From Nostoc sp. JL33 (GTDB lineage: Bacteria; Cyanobacteriota; Cyanobacteriia; Cyanobacteriales; Nostocaceae): a stretch of 64,000 nt of DNA. How positions within the stretch are numbered: the stretch's first letter is position 1; the number at the start of each line of letters is the position of its first letter. Made by a program: the position numbers and the translations under genes. Under the pieces are notes generated by a model that saw only the letters and a program-made list of their open reading frames with translations, was not told where the DNA came from and made no database searches. The stretch is from assembly GCF_017114985.1 (NCBI RefSeq), contig NZ_JABXKP010000008.1, forward strand, positions 1-64,000. The letters are read 5' to 3'. Below are positions 48,866 through 58,083 of this stretch, one piece after another.

Positions 48866-49870
48866 ATGACAAATAAGCCGGAACGCGTGGTACTGATTGG
48901 AGTAGCCGGAGACTCTGGGTGCGGGAAATCTACGTTTTTGCGTCGTTTGATAGATTTGTTTGGTGAAGATTTAATGACAGTCATCTGCTTAGATGATTAT
49001 CACTCCCTCGATCGCAAACAGCGCAAAGAAACTGGGATAACGGCACTAGACCCGAGGGCGAACAATTTTGACCTGATGTATGAGCAAATTAAAGCGCTCA
49101 AAAGTGGTCAAGGCATTGATAAGCCGATTTACAACCACGAAACCGGCTTGCTTGATCCGCCAGAGCGGGTGGAGCCGAATCGGATTATAGTTGTTGAAGG
49201 GCTGCATCCTTTATATGATGAGCGGGTGCGATCGCTAATCGACTTCAGTGTTTATTTTGACATTAGCGATGAAGTCAAAATTGCCTGGAAAATCCAGCGA
49301 GATATGGCTGAACGCGGTCATCGCTACGAAGATGTCTTAGCGCAAATCAATTCCCGCAAACCTGACTTTGAAAAGTTTATCGAACCACAAAGAGAATTTG
49401 CCGATGTGGTTCTCCAGGTATTGCCCACAAACTTGATCAAAAACGACACGGAGCGTAGAGTCTTAAGGGTACGTATGCTCCAGCGCGAAGGTAAACAAGG
49501 CTTTGAGCCAACCTACCTATTTGATGAAGGTTCAACAATTAATTGGACTCCCTGTGGACGCAAGCTGACCTGTTCTTACCCTGGGATGCAACTGTACTAC
49601 GGTTCAGATGTTTACTATGGTCGCTATGTCTCAGTACTAGAGGTAGATGGTCAATTTGACAACTTGGAAGAAGTAATTTATATCGAAACCCATCTCAGCA
49701 ATACATCCACTAAATATCAGGGTGAATTGACTCACTTGTTACTCCAGCACCGCGAGTATCCAGGTTCCAATAATGGTACTGGTTTCTTCCAAGTGCTTAC
49801 AGGTTTGAAAATGCGTGCTGCCTATGAGCGGTTGACAGCTACGGAAGCAAAGTTAGCAGTTCAGGTTTAA
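48866..49870 (+). CDS. prk: Phosphoribulokinase
   Basis: Phosphoribulokinase makes ribulose 1,5-bisphosphate with ATP, the committed step feeding Rubisco in the Calvin cycle. The 334 residues show the P-loop GVAGDSGCGKST (12-23), the redox-active Cys19 and Cys41 (VICLDDYHS), the catalytic region LDPRANNFDLMYEQ, VVEGLHPLYDERV and a second Cys pair (Cys230, Cys236). The Cys arrangement is the one by which thioredoxin and the CP12/GAPDH complex switch the enzyme off in darkness. GAGGAG a few bases before the ATG supports the start. A terminator hairpin follows 31 bp downstream, so it is probably monocistronic. Confidence 0.97.
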   Translation: MTNKPERVVLIGVAGDSGCGKSTFLRRLIDLFGEDLMTVICLDDYHSLDRKQRKETGITALDPRANNFDLMYEQIKALKSGQGIDKPIYNHETGLLDPPERVEPNRIIVVEGLHPLYDERVRSLIDFSVYFDISDEVKIAWKIQRDMAERGHRYEDVLAQINSRKPDFEKFIEPQREFADVVLQVLPTNLIKNDTERRVLRVRMLQREGKQGFEPTYLFDEGSTINWTPCGRKLTCSYPGMQLYYGSDVYYGRYVSVLEVDGQFDNLEEVIYIETHLSNTSTKYQGELTHLLLQHREYPGSNNGTGFFQVLTGLKMRAAYERLTATEAKLAVQV

Positions 49871-49901
49871 AGCTAAAGCAGCAGTGTTTGTGTCAAAGCT
49901 T

Positions 49902-49932
49902 ATGGGGGCGCTTCAGGGTGTCCCCATTTTTT
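49902..49932 (+). terminator. Intrinsic terminator after prk
   Basis: ATGGGG and CCCCAT (extended by a G-T and a C-G pair) enclose a loop, followed by a run of six T residues. It is placed 31 bp after the prk stop codon. Confidence 0.75.
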
Positions 49933-50122
49933 GTATTATTATATACATTGTAGCTACAAAATAATTAGCATATATTTATCTTATTTACACATACTTAGCT
50001 TATAGTTAGTGGTTTTTATCAATATCAAGAAGATACTACTACTGAGGTATAAATATTGTTATGATTTCATAAATTAGATAGTTGAACTAAATACCAACAT
50101 TTAGTCAGCGAAAAAACTCAAT

Positions 50123-50141
50123 AAAGGAGGAATTTCCTTTG
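50123..50141 (+). promoter_or_regulatory. metK ribosome-binding site inside a small hairpin, with TTG start
   Basis: AAGGAGG (50124-50130) lies eight bases before TTG (50139-50141), which fixes this rare start codon. AAAGGA (50123-50128) is complementary to TCCTTT (50135-50140), so the Shine-Dalgarno sequence and start could be masked in a 6 bp stem with loop GGAATT. Confidence 0.6.
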
Positions 50142-51413
50142 TCTCGTCGATATTTATTTACCTCCGAGTCAGTAACCGAAGGTCATCCAGATAAAATCTG
50201 CGATCAGATTTCTGATACCATTCTAGATGCCCTACTGACACAAGACCCCAGCAGCCGTGTCGCCGCTGAAGTAGTAGTTAATACTGGTTTGGTGCTAATC
50301 ACTGGTGAAATAACCACCAAAGCCAATGTGAATTTCGTCAATCTCGCCCGCAAAAAAATTGCCGAAATTGGCTATACCAATGCCGATAATGGCTTTTCTG
50401 CTAACAGCACCAGCGTTCTGCTGGCTTTAGACGAACAATCACCCGATATTGCCCAAGGCGTTAACACCGCTCAAGAAACCCGCGAGCAAGATAGTGATGA
50501 ACAATTCGACAAAATTGGTGCGGGCGATCAAGGTATAATGTTCGGTTTTGCTAGCAACGAAACACCAGAACTGATGCCCTTACCCATCAGTCTCGCCCAC
50601 CGCATTGCCCGCCGATTGGCAGCAGTCCGCAAAACGGGTGAACTACCATACCTGCGTCCTGACGGTAAAACCCAAGTAACTGTGGTCTACGAAGATGGAC
50701 GCCCCGTAGGCATTGATACTATTCTAATTTCCACCCAGCATACAGCGACTATTGGGGAAATTACGGATGAGGCGGCGGTACAAGCCAAGATTAAACAAGA
50801 CCTCTGGTCAGCAGTGGTCGAACCTGTTTTTGGCGACATTGAAATTAAGCCTAATGGGGAGACACGTTTTTTAGTCAACCCCACTGGCAAATTTGTCGTT
50901 GGTGGCCCTCAGGGAGACTCTGGTTTGACAGGACGGAAAATAATTGTTGACACCTACGGTGGTTATTCACGGCATGGTGGCGGCGCTTTTTCCGGCAAAG
51001 ACCCCACGAAGGTAGACCGTTCTGCTGCCTATGCGGCTCGCTATGTGGCGAAAAATATTGTCGCCGCCGGGTTGGCAGAAAAAGTTGAAATCCAGCTATC
51101 CTATGCTATTGGCGTAGCGCGACCAACAAGCATTCTGGTGGATACCTTTGGCACTGGCAAAGTGGATGAAGAAACCTTACTGGAATTAATCAACCAGTAT
51201 TTTGAACTGCGTCCGGCGGGGATTATCCATACCTTCAACTTACGCAACTTGCCAAGTGAACGTGGCGGACGTTTTTATCAGGACGTCGCGGCTTATGGTC
51301 ATTTTGGGCGGGCTGATTTAGACTTGCCTTGGGAACAGACCGATAAAGCCGAATTGTTGAAGCAAGCGGTAAAGGAATCACTTTCGGCAGTAGTTGCTCA
51401 GGCAGTAACTTAG
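50139..51413 (+). CDS. metK: S-adenosylmethionine synthetase
   Basis: MetK makes S-adenosylmethionine from methionine and ATP. The 424-residue sequence carries the N-terminal signature [43 protein letters not shown] (the hexapeptide-type loop), [29 protein letters not shown] (seen as adjacent blocks) and the terminal HFGR/DLPWE region. The start is TTG at 50139, supported by a near-perfect AAGGAGG at eight-base spacing. A hairpin could mask it. The upstream 268 bp region shows no recognised SAM riboswitch. A clear terminator follows the gene. It completes the methyl cycle with metH in this window but is not linked to it. Confidence 0.97.
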   Translation: MSRRYLFTSESVTEGHPDKICDQISDTILDALLTQDPSSRVAAEVVVNTGLVLITGEITTKANVNFVNLARKKIAEIGYTNADNGFSANSTSVLLALDEQSPDIAQGVNTAQETREQDSDEQFDKIGAGDQGIMFGFASNETPELMPLPISLAHRIARRLAAVRKTGELPYLRPDGKTQVTVVYEDGRPVGIDTILISTQHTATIGEITDEAAVQAKIKQDLWSAVVEPVFGDIEIKPNGETRFLVNPTGKFVVGGPQGDSGLTGRKIIVDTYGGYSRHGGGAFSGKDPTKVDRSAAYAARYVAKNIVAAGLAEKVEIQLSYAIGVARPTSILVDTFGTGKVDEETLLELINQYFELRPAGIIHTFNLRNLPSERGGRFYQDVAAYGHFGRADLDLPWEQTDKAELLKQAVKESLSAVVAQAVT

Positions 51414-51449
51414 ACTTATACGTTAGTGCAAAAACTTAATTTATCTACG

Positions 51450-51494
51450 TGAGGGTATTGGCAACTTGACAAGTTAGCTATGCCCTCATTTTTT
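51450..51494 (+). terminator. Intrinsic terminator after metK
   Basis: TGAGGG and CCCTCA enclose an inner stem (AACTT-GAC-AAGTT) and are followed by TTTTTT, about 36 bp after the metK stop codon. Confidence 0.8.
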
Positions 51495-51590
51495 GCTAGC
51501 CGACTGAATATCGAAAAGTAAAACTACCAATAAAAATTCAAATGTAATATAAAAGTAATTTAATTAATACAGAGTGCTAACCACAATCAA

Positions 51591-52136
51591 ATGAATGATT
51601 CTCGCCTCCTTAAAATCAGCAAATATCTCAGCAAATATCTGCGACACACACCAGATGCAATTGGAATTAAACTTGCTCCGGGTGGTTGGGTTGCTGTTGA
51701 TGAACTACTTACCGCTTGTGCTAAAAACAAATTTCCGATCGCCCGTCAGGAATTACAGGTGGTAGTTGAATACAACGACAAACAACGCTTTTCTTTTGAC
51801 TCTACAGGTACTCTTATTCGTGCTAACCAAGGACATAGTGTAAAAGTTGATTTACAATTGGAGCCTGCTGTCCCCCCAGATGTGCTTTATCACGGCACGG
51901 GACACAAATCTGTAGAGTCAATTATGCAAACAGGACTTTGCAAAATGTCCCGACACCATGTCCATTTATCTACGGATATTCCTACAGCACAAACTGTAGG
52001 CGCAAGACATGGAAAACCAGTGATTTTTACTGTATATGCTGCGGCAATGTATCAGGTAGGTTACATTTTCTATTGTTCCGATAATGGTGTTTGGTTAGTG
52101 GATCATGTGCCAGTTAAGTATCTAGAAAAGATTTGA
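51591..52136 (+). CDS. kptA: RNA 2'-phosphotransferase (KptA/Tpt1 family)
   Basis: KptA-type proteins transfer an RNA 2'-phosphate to NAD+, giving ADP-ribose 1'',2''-cyclic phosphate; the yeast homologue Tpt1 finishes tRNA splicing, while the bacterial role is unclear. The 181 residues include ISKYLSKYLRHTPD at the N-terminus (with the conserved Arg/His pair), GGWVAVDELL, the winged-helix part ending in RFSFD and IRANQGHSV, and the NAD-binding part LYHGTGHKSVESIM, RHHVHLSTD, KPVIFTVYAAAM and NGVWLVDHVP. Length and motif order match the family. It lies downstream of metK beyond a terminator, with ATG at 51591. Confidence 0.93.
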   Translation: MNDSRLLKISKYLSKYLRHTPDAIGIKLAPGGWVAVDELLTACAKNKFPIARQELQVVVEYNDKQRFSFDSTGTLIRANQGHSVKVDLQLEPAVPPDVLYHGTGHKSVESIMQTGLCKMSRHHVHLSTDIPTAQTVGARHGKPVIFTVYAAAMYQVGYIFYCSDNGVWLVDHVPVKYLEKI

Positions 52137-52661
52137 ATCTTAATAGTTTGTTGAGATATATAGCGGTTCTCAAGTACATGAAGTACATATAAAAACCTCA
52201 CCGAATTTTAGATTTTAAATTTTGGAAAATGGAATTGTTGGGCGTTGCCTAAGAAGAGAAGATTCTTGCGTTCCATTATTTAAAAAAGTCTGAACGCGAG
52301 AGCGTCTCCTTGGCGCAGCCTCTCGTAGAGAAGAGTTGCCCCCGAATTTAAACGCGAGAATAATTCTTTAATCCGTCTTGGAAAGTTTGCTCAAGTCGGC
52401 AGAGCCGCCCACGCAACTTTCCGCAAAATCTAAAATTAAATGACTTGCCCCTAACTTGATTGCTCTTTTCAATTCTTTAATTCTTCAATCCAAAATCCTT
52501 GCATTGTCTGACCACCAGCCCCTCTCCTTATTAAGGAGAGGGAAGATAAAGCACAGCTTTATTGGGGTGAGGTTAAGCTGTACATCGCTCTTATTAGGAA
52601 AGCTATACTAAATTTAAATCAGAATATTAATAACTGCTAACTCCTACTTTCTAACTAATGA
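52137..52661. other. 525 bp intergenic region with repeats
   Basis: There is no gene. A dispersed repeat of the GAGCGTCTCC/GAGACGC type occurs around 52290-52335. A strong stem CCCTCTCCTT-ATT-AAGGAGAGGG occurs at 52520-52542 and is followed by a C-rich/G-rich foldback. The genes on both sides end here (convergent), so transcription termination is the likely function. Confidence 0.5.
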
Positions 52662-53846
52662 CTAAATCCAATAATAAGCCAGGATGAGAGTCAGCACAGT
52701 TAGCGGTAGACCAAAACGTAAATGTTCCCAGAATGACAACTGATAACCAAGTTTTGCAACAGCCTCAGCAACAATTAAATTAGCAACGGAACCTAACAAA
52801 GTTAGATTACCTGCCAAAGTAGAACCTGCTGCTAATAATAACCAGGTTTTTGTGTCTGGATGGGGAAGTAAATGTTGTAATAACAATACTGCTGGAACAT
52901 TAGAAACTAAATTTGAAAGCAGAGCAGTAACTCCTAATATGCTCAGGGGAGTATGAACTAAACCGCCAAATAAATTCAATATTCCTAATTTTTGCACTCC
53001 AGCAGTCACAATAAATAGTCCAGAAAACATCACCAGTAAATCCCAATCTACTTTATTTAAAACTCGTTGCGGTTTTATTCGCCTAGTAATAAACAGTAAA
53101 CTAGCAGCTACAAGTGTTGCTTGGGCTGGGGGCATTCCAATTAAGAATGCAATTAATAGTCCTCCGGTTATCAATAGGCTTTTAGTAAGTAACGGTTTAA
53201 ATATGCGGTAACGCACGGGGATTACACTCGGACAAGACTTAGTAGAACGGACATCAGGATAAAGCCACCACAGTAACCCAACTTGTATCAACAAACTTAC
53301 TAATGCGATGGGAGTCAATGCTTTAGCAAAATCGAGATAGCTGATACCAGAGAAGGAACCAATCAGAATATTTTGCGGATTACCACTTAAGGTAGCCACT
53401 GAACCCAGATTAGTTGCTCCCGCCAAGGCAAGTAAGTAAGGAATAGGATTGAGGTTCAAAGTTTGGGTTAAGCCGAGAACCAAAGGAGTCAAAATTAGAG
53501 CGATGGTATCATTCAGAAAAAAAGCGGAGAGAATCCCACTGCCAAAAGTTAAAACAATCAGCAAACCCAAAGGGCTGCGGGTAAAGTGTGTAACTGTGTC
53601 AAGGGTTAGTTGAAAAAAACCAGCGTAAGCTAAGTTTGTGCTGATTATCATCATGCCAAACAGGAAAATCAGCGTTTTATAATCTATGGCTTCCCATGCT
53701 TCTTTGAGGTCTAATACCCCGAATGCCATCAGCAAAGATGCACCAACTAAAGTAATACTGGCTCGGTTCATCCGCAAACCAGGTAGATATCCTAAACCCA
53801 AACCTATATAAGTCAGCCCAATGATGATGTATCTGAAAACAATCAT
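52662..53846 (-). CDS. SLC13/ArsB-type anion permease
   Basis: A 394-residue polytopic membrane protein of the ion-transporter (CitMHS/ArsB/NhaD-like) superfamily, with about eleven hydrophobic segments. Characteristic motifs are RASITLVGASLLMAFG, TLIFLFGMMIISTNLAYAG, the intramembrane loop ALAGATNLGSVATLSGNPQN and, in the second half, DWDLLVMFSGLFIVTAGV and LAAGSTLAGNLTLLGSVAN. The paired hairpin loops rich in Ser, Asn, Gly and Thr are the substrate and Na+ binding sites. The substrate could be dicarboxylate, sulfate or arsenite; the sequence alone does not decide. It follows the MFS gene after only 17 bp on the same strand, so the two are probably cotranscribed. Confidence 0.82.
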   Translation of the reverse strand: MIVFRYIIIGLTYIGLGLGYLPGLRMNRASITLVGASLLMAFGVLDLKEAWEAIDYKTLIFLFGMMIISTNLAYAGFFQLTLDTVTHFTRSPLGLLIVLTFGSGILSAFFLNDTIALILTPLVLGLTQTLNLNPIPYLLALAGATNLGSVATLSGNPQNILIGSFSGISYLDFAKALTPIALVSLLIQVGLLWWLYPDVRSTKSCPSVIPVRYRIFKPLLTKSLLITGGLLIAFLIGMPPAQATLVAASLLFITRRIKPQRVLNKVDWDLLVMFSGLFIVTAGVQKLGILNLFGGLVHTPLSILGVTALLSNLVSNVPAVLLLQHLLPHPDTKTWLLLAAGSTLAGNLTLLGSVANLIVAEAVAKLGYQLSFWEHLRFGLPLTVLTLILAYYWI

Positions 53847-53863
53847 GATTTCGCTAGATTCTT

Positions 53864-55111
53864 TTAAGGTGATGCCTTTCTATTAACTCCTGTTTTTGTT
53901 TCAGGTACACAGAACCAAAAAACTCCTAAAGCTACAACTGCGATCGCTGCTAAAATCAAAAAACCAACATTGTAACCAGCATTTTTAACCACAAACCCAG
54001 CTAATACATTGCTCAAACCAGCACCAACGCCAATGGCAGTGTTGAGCATCCCTTGGGTAACATTAAAGCGCCCTGTCCCTTTAGTCAAATCAGCTACCAT
54101 CAACACGGAAAGCACACCAAAAATCCCGGCTCCAATACCATCCAGAATTTGCACAGAAACGAGAAAATAGGGATTGTCCGAAAGCGTATACAGCACTCCG
54201 CGAATCGGTAAGACGGCAAAGCCAAGCAGAAATATGGGTTTTCGGGCTGCATGTGCGAAACGCCCAGCCAAGTTGGACACTGGAATCATCACTAACTGAG
54301 CGACAATGATACAAGCAGACATATAAACTGTGTCACTTGTCCCTTTACCCTGGGCCAATTCTTGACCAACTAGCGGTAACATAGCAGCATTGGCAAAGTG
54401 AAACAGAACTACTGCAACAGTAAAAAAAAGGATTTTGCGATCGCTTAATAATTGCAATATGCCTTCATAGCGCTGTTGATGTTTTTCTTTATCTTCCTGT
54501 TCGCCCTCTTCTCCATCTCCACGCGCTAGTTCGTGGTCAATCTCTCTTTCACGAATCATTCTCACCGAAATAATACTGCCCACAGCCATAGCTGCAACTA
54601 GGAAAAATATTGCCTTGCGTGCAATAAAGTAACCTGCTAAACCAGCGAGAACAGCAGCTAGCAGATTACCTGCATGGTTAAATGTTTCATTACGACCTAC
54701 CCGCCGATCTAATCTCTCATGTCCTACCAGTCCCAGAGTAATAGCAGTAATCGCAGGTGGGAAAATTGCTGCTGCAATCCCGATCATGATCTGAGAGCCG
54801 ATGACAACAGGCAAATTGGGGAACAAGCCTATAGCAATACAGCCGATAGAAACAAACACAGCCGCCAGTACAATCAACATCCGTTTCTGACGTACCCTGT
54901 CAACCAATGCACCAGCTGGTGTTTGGACAATAACTGTGGCAATTGTTGAAACTGACATCGCCATTCCAATCTGGGCTGGGTTCCAATTTTCTGAAGCTTT
55001 CAGATAAATGCTCAGATATGGCCCAACACCATCGCGCACATCTGCGAGAAACACATTCAAGTAATCAAGCGATCGCAAACTCTTCTTACTTGGTCTTCGC
55101 TGTTTTTGCAT
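53864..55111 (-). CDS. MFS transporter
   Basis: A 415-residue major facilitator superfamily transporter with twelve predicted membrane helices. The loop between helices 2 and 3 shows the MFS motif A form GALVDRVRQKRMLIVLA, and the N-terminal part includes GPYLSIYLKASENWNPAQIG and GHERLDRRVGRNETFNHAGNLLAA. A central acidic linker (GDGEEGEQEDKEKHQQ) separates the two six-helix halves. It resembles transporters of unknown substrate found in many bacteria, sometimes annotated as drug or arsenite exporters. It is encoded 17 bp upstream of the SLC13-type permease, suggesting a shared export or tolerance function. The start ATG at 55111 is well placed. Confidence 0.85.
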   Translation of the reverse strand: MQKQRRPSKKSLRSLDYLNVFLADVRDGVGPYLSIYLKASENWNPAQIGMAMSVSTIATVIVQTPAGALVDRVRQKRMLIVLAAVFVSIGCIAIGLFPNLPVVIGSQIMIGIAAAIFPPAITAITLGLVGHERLDRRVGRNETFNHAGNLLAAVLAGLAGYFIARKAIFFLVAAMAVGSIISVRMIREREIDHELARGDGEEGEQEDKEKHQQRYEGILQLLSDRKILFFTVAVVLFHFANAAMLPLVGQELAQGKGTSDTVYMSACIIVAQLVMIPVSNLAGRFAHAARKPIFLLGFAVLPIRGVLYTLSDNPYFLVSVQILDGIGAGIFGVLSVLMVADLTKGTGRFNVTQGMLNTAIGVGAGLSNVLAGFVVKNAGYNVGFLILAAIAVVALGVFWFCVPETKTGVNRKASP

Positions 55112-55399
55112 AAGTCTTTAGTGATATTTGGTCAGCTATGGAACAATACGCCCAAGAATATTGGGCTGAGGTAACAATACTCTTATGCAAAAATCGTGCC
55201 AAATCTATTGGGCAGTAGTACTAAGTACTACTAAATTGTTAACTATTTCGAGAGAAAATTATACAAGAGACTCCATGATCTGCGCTCACAAGGAGCAATA
55301 AAAATTTCTTTTCCCTACTCCCCACTCCCTACTCCCCATTCCCTATTATCAAGATATCCTTCAAAGAGGAAGATAGCAGGAAGCCCTAGCACTGATAAA

Positions 55400-56569
55400 A
55401 TGCGAACAATTGCAGAAATTAACGATAAAATCAGCCGCCAACGTGCGGTAGTATTGACAACTGAAGAATTAAAAGCACGAGTTGTAGAAATCGGTGTTAC
55501 TAAAGCTGCTAAAGAAGTTGATGTAATTACCACTGGCACCTTTGAGCCGATGGAATCAAGTGGTGCAATTATCAATCTGGGACACACTGACCCCCCGATA
55601 AAAATTCGCCGTTGCTGGTTAGATGGCGTGCCAGCATACTCTGGTTTTGGAGCAGTAGATTTATATTTGGGTGCGAGTTCTGCGATGGAAGCGATGGACG
55701 GGGAAGAAGTCCGAGAACGCGGCGGCGGTCATGTAATCGAAGATTTGATCGCTGGTAAACCTATACACGTAAAAGCGCAAGGACAAGTAACAGATTGTTA
55801 CCCCAGAGCAAATTTTGAAACTACAATTACCAGTGACACAATTAATCAGTTTTATCTATTCAATCCGCGCAATCTTTATCAAAATTTTATTGTTGGTGTA
55901 AATGGTGGCGATCGCCCCCTCTTCACCTATCTGGGCCCTTTACAACCGCGTCTGGGGAATGCCGTTTACTCTAACCCCGGCGCTATTTCCCCCTTACTCA
56001 ACGACCCAGATTTGCAACTTGTTGGTATAGGTACTCGAATTTTTTTAGGCGGTGGTGTTGGCTATGTCGCCTGGGAAGGCACTCAGCACTTCCCCTTACA
56101 AAAGCGTTTGGCTAATCGTACACCGATTGGGCCTTCCGCCACTTTAGCTTTAATTGGTGATGCCAAGCAAATGGATGCTCATTGGGTGCGGGGGTGTTAC
56201 TTCAAAAGTTATGGCCCCTCATTGATGTTAGGCGTTGGTGTACCACTCCCTGTATTGAATGAACAAGTAGTTGAACACTGTGCTGTGCAAGATCAAGACT
56301 TAGTAGCCCCAATAGTGGATTTTTCCATTCCCCGGCGCGTCCGTCCCACCTTTGGTTTGGTGAGTTACGCCCAACTCAAATCTGGGCGGATCACCATTGA
56401 GGGCAAAGCAGTACGCTCTGCCCCCTTAGCGAGTTTGTTTTTTTCTAGGCAAGTCGCCCTAGAGTTGAAAAAGTGGATCGAAGCAGGTACCTTTACCCTC
56501 ACAGAAGCAGTTTCCCCAATTCCGATGGAGCGATCTTTTCTACCCCAAGATCGTCGGACGGATTTTTGA
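55400..56569 (+). CDS. DUF39 family homocysteine-biosynthesis protein
   Basis: A 389-residue DUF39 protein. In methanogens the homologue, together with a NIL/ferredoxin-domain partner, converts aspartate semialdehyde to homocysteine (L-aspartate semialdehyde sulfurtransferase). Here the DUF39 core is complete: TEELKARVVEIGVTKAAKEV, VITTGTFEPMESSGA, RRCWLDGVPAYSGFGAVDLY with Cys72, TDCYPRANFET with Cys133, and GGVGYVAWEGTQHFP. No CBS domains follow and no NIL/ferredoxin gene is adjacent. The conserved Cys residues support sulfur transfer. The same window encodes the classical route genes hom and metH, so an alternative homocysteine supply would be redundant. The reaction in cyanobacteria is inferred. 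Confidence 0.85.
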   Translation: MRTIAEINDKISRQRAVVLTTEELKARVVEIGVTKAAKEVDVITTGTFEPMESSGAIINLGHTDPPIKIRRCWLDGVPAYSGFGAVDLYLGASSAMEAMDGEEVRERGGGHVIEDLIAGKPIHVKAQGQVTDCYPRANFETTITSDTINQFYLFNPRNLYQNFIVGVNGGDRPLFTYLGPLQPRLGNAVYSNPGAISPLLNDPDLQLVGIGTRIFLGGGVGYVAWEGTQHFPLQKRLANRTPIGPSATLALIGDAKQMDAHWVRGCYFKSYGPSLMLGVGVPLPVLNEQVVEHCAVQDQDLVAPIVDFSIPRRVRPTFGLVSYAQLKSGRITIEGKAVRSAPLASLFFSRQVALELKKWIEAGTFTLTEAVSPIPMERSFLPQDRRTDF

Positions 56570-56582
56570 TACTGGGGAGTGG

Positions 56583-56662
56583 GGAGTAAGAATTTTAGAT
56601 TTTAGATTTTGGATTTTAGATTGAAATTTAATCCAAAATCTAAAATCCAAAATCCAAAATTG
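56583..56662. repeat. Inverted heptamer repeats between convergent genes
   Basis: TTTTAGA/TTTTGGA units on the left and their complements (TCTAAAA, TCCAAAA) on the right form a long hairpin just after the DUF39 stop and just before the end of the convergent gene. It probably works as a bidirectional terminator. Confidence 0.6.
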
Positions 56663-56676
56663 AATTGCCCCATGCC

Positions 56677-57705
56677 CTAATCTTGAGTCGGTTTTGGTCG
56701 CTTGATCGGCTTAGGAGCGGGTGTTTTTGGTATAGGCTTCGACACCACAGAGGGGTCGCCGCCTGCGCCTGTTTTCTTGATGGGACGAGGGGTTTCGCCA
56801 CTACTGCGTCTGGGGGGGAATGGTTTTCTACCACCAGCACCACCAGGGCCACCAGCACGAGGGGCGCCTTTGAATGGTGGTTTGCGTTTTTTGGGCAAGT
56901 CAGCGATCGCCTCAGCTTTTTCTACTACCAAAACGTCAGCTTCCCGCTTGGCTTGGAAGTCCCAAAATTTTCCCACTGCTTTGGTGGTCAGCACACCCCT
57001 CAATTTCAACTTAAAATACTTGGGTTTGTCAGTTGATTTCCGTGGAGCCTGCCTAATTTTAACTACCAAGCTTTTAGCATCAAAAGACTGGTATACTACT
57101 TCACCACGAACAGAAAAACCACCATCTACAACTTCTGATGAGGGTATCAGGGCAGTTGTACTTAATTCAGAGTTTTCGGATAAGCCATCATCGGGTGTCT
57201 GTAACTCTTGCAACTCCAAATCTGACTCGTCCTCATCTGTTGAGTTTTTAGCCAGATTTTCTGGCTCCCAAACTCCGACGATTTGGATGTGCAAGGTATC
57301 ATTTTCTTGTCTTGTTCGTGGATATACTACCCACAAGTGTTCTTTTTCTAAGTCTAGGTGATTCTTGACTAAGCTCATAATCCGGCCTAGGAGGACGGCA
57401 TTGAGTTCTACACCATCTGCGGTCAGCAGCGTACCCTGGGTAAATTGTTCGCTGCTAGCATGATAGCGGCCCCGGACTAACCCGATCGCTCGATATTGCA
57501 TCGGCTCACTGGGAGGCGGAATCGGTTGCTGTCGATTGACTAAGTTTCCATTTGAGTCAGTCTCAATGGGGTTGACAGGCGAATTTTCTTTTTGAGAGGA
57601 CTGGGCTGCTATATGAATATTAGCGGCTGCCTCTACATTAGTTGGGCCCTGGTTAGAGGCAGAAGAATTGGAGGATTCAGGCAACGGCATCAGGTCGGAA
57701 TTCAT
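56677..57705 (-). CDS. Conserved cyanobacterial protein with Pro/Gly/Lys-rich tail, function unknown
   Basis: I do not recognise a named family. The start is set at the ATG at 57705, which has AAGGAG five bases upstream; the frame extends further but adds unrelated residues. Of about 342 residues, the first 80 are low-complexity (Ser, Asn, Pro, Gln). A folded part follows, with YRAIGLVRGRYHASSEQFTQ, LTADGVELNAVLLGRIMSLV and HLWVVYPRTR, then an acidic stretch and a second folded part (FSVRGEVVYQSFDAKSLVVK, KYFKLKLRGVL). The last 80 residues are rich in Pro, Gly, Lys and Arg, as in nucleic-acid-binding disordered tails. Such a layout would suit an RNA- or DNA-associated protein, but that is a guess. 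It is divergent from the TPR gene across a region with a nested palindrome. Confidence 0.65.
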   Translation of the reverse strand: MNSDLMPLPESSNSSASNQGPTNVEAAANIHIAAQSSQKENSPVNPIETDSNGNLVNRQQPIPPPSEPMQYRAIGLVRGRYHASSEQFTQGTLLTADGVELNAVLLGRIMSLVKNHLDLEKEHLWVVYPRTRQENDTLHIQIVGVWEPENLAKNSTDEDESDLELQELQTPDDGLSENSELSTTALIPSSEVVDGGFSVRGEVVYQSFDAKSLVVKIRQAPRKSTDKPKYFKLKLRGVLTTKAVGKFWDFQAKREADVLVVEKAEAIADLPKKRKPPFKGAPRAGGPGGAGGRKPFPPRRSSGETPRPIKKTGAGGDPSVVSKPIPKTPAPKPIKRPKPTQD

Positions 57706-58083
57706 AAAAACTCCTTGCGGCGGAGACACATCCCATTGTGGGATTTTACAAAGGCAGCTGGAAAGAGCATTTGTGCGACTGATGAAAGTATATTTACTTT
57801 TAACAAATTCACACCAGAGTGCTCTAGACAATCCTAAAGGCGCTAAATTTAGTGTATATACACTAAATGTGTAATTTAGCGCGTTAACACTAGTTTCGGA
57901 AGCATATCATAGCTACAATTCTGACGGCTCCTCCTAAAGTCATCACTTACTTTAGCAGTGTGGATAGTTAATTGTTATAAAATTCACAGGCAATTGGCGG
58001 TATTCCGCAAAGTTTTGGAAATTTTTAGCTTTAGGATTTGTGTAAATGATAATGTCATTAAAGTTCAGGAGAAAGACAAAACT
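57706..58083. other. 378 bp divergent promoter region
   Basis: Lies between two divergently transcribed genes and contains the nested palindrome listed separately at 57840-57882. No ORF or RNA gene is supported. Confidence 0.5.
57840..57882. promoter_or_regulatory. Nested palindrome, candidate operator between divergent genes
   Basis: The outer arms GCGCTAAATT and AATTTAGCGC (10 bp each) are perfectly complementary. Inside them sits a perfect 20 bp palindrome TTTAGTGTATATACACTAAA (57848-57867). No T-run follows on either strand. The position in a divergent promoter region suggests a binding site for a dimeric or tetrameric regulator. Confidence 0.55.

Noticed and set aside
56702-57361. 219-codon ORF opposite the Pro/Gly-rich protein gene
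   Set aside because: It is a by-product of the G/C-rich tail of the real gene on the other strand, which has AAGGAG and conserved segments.
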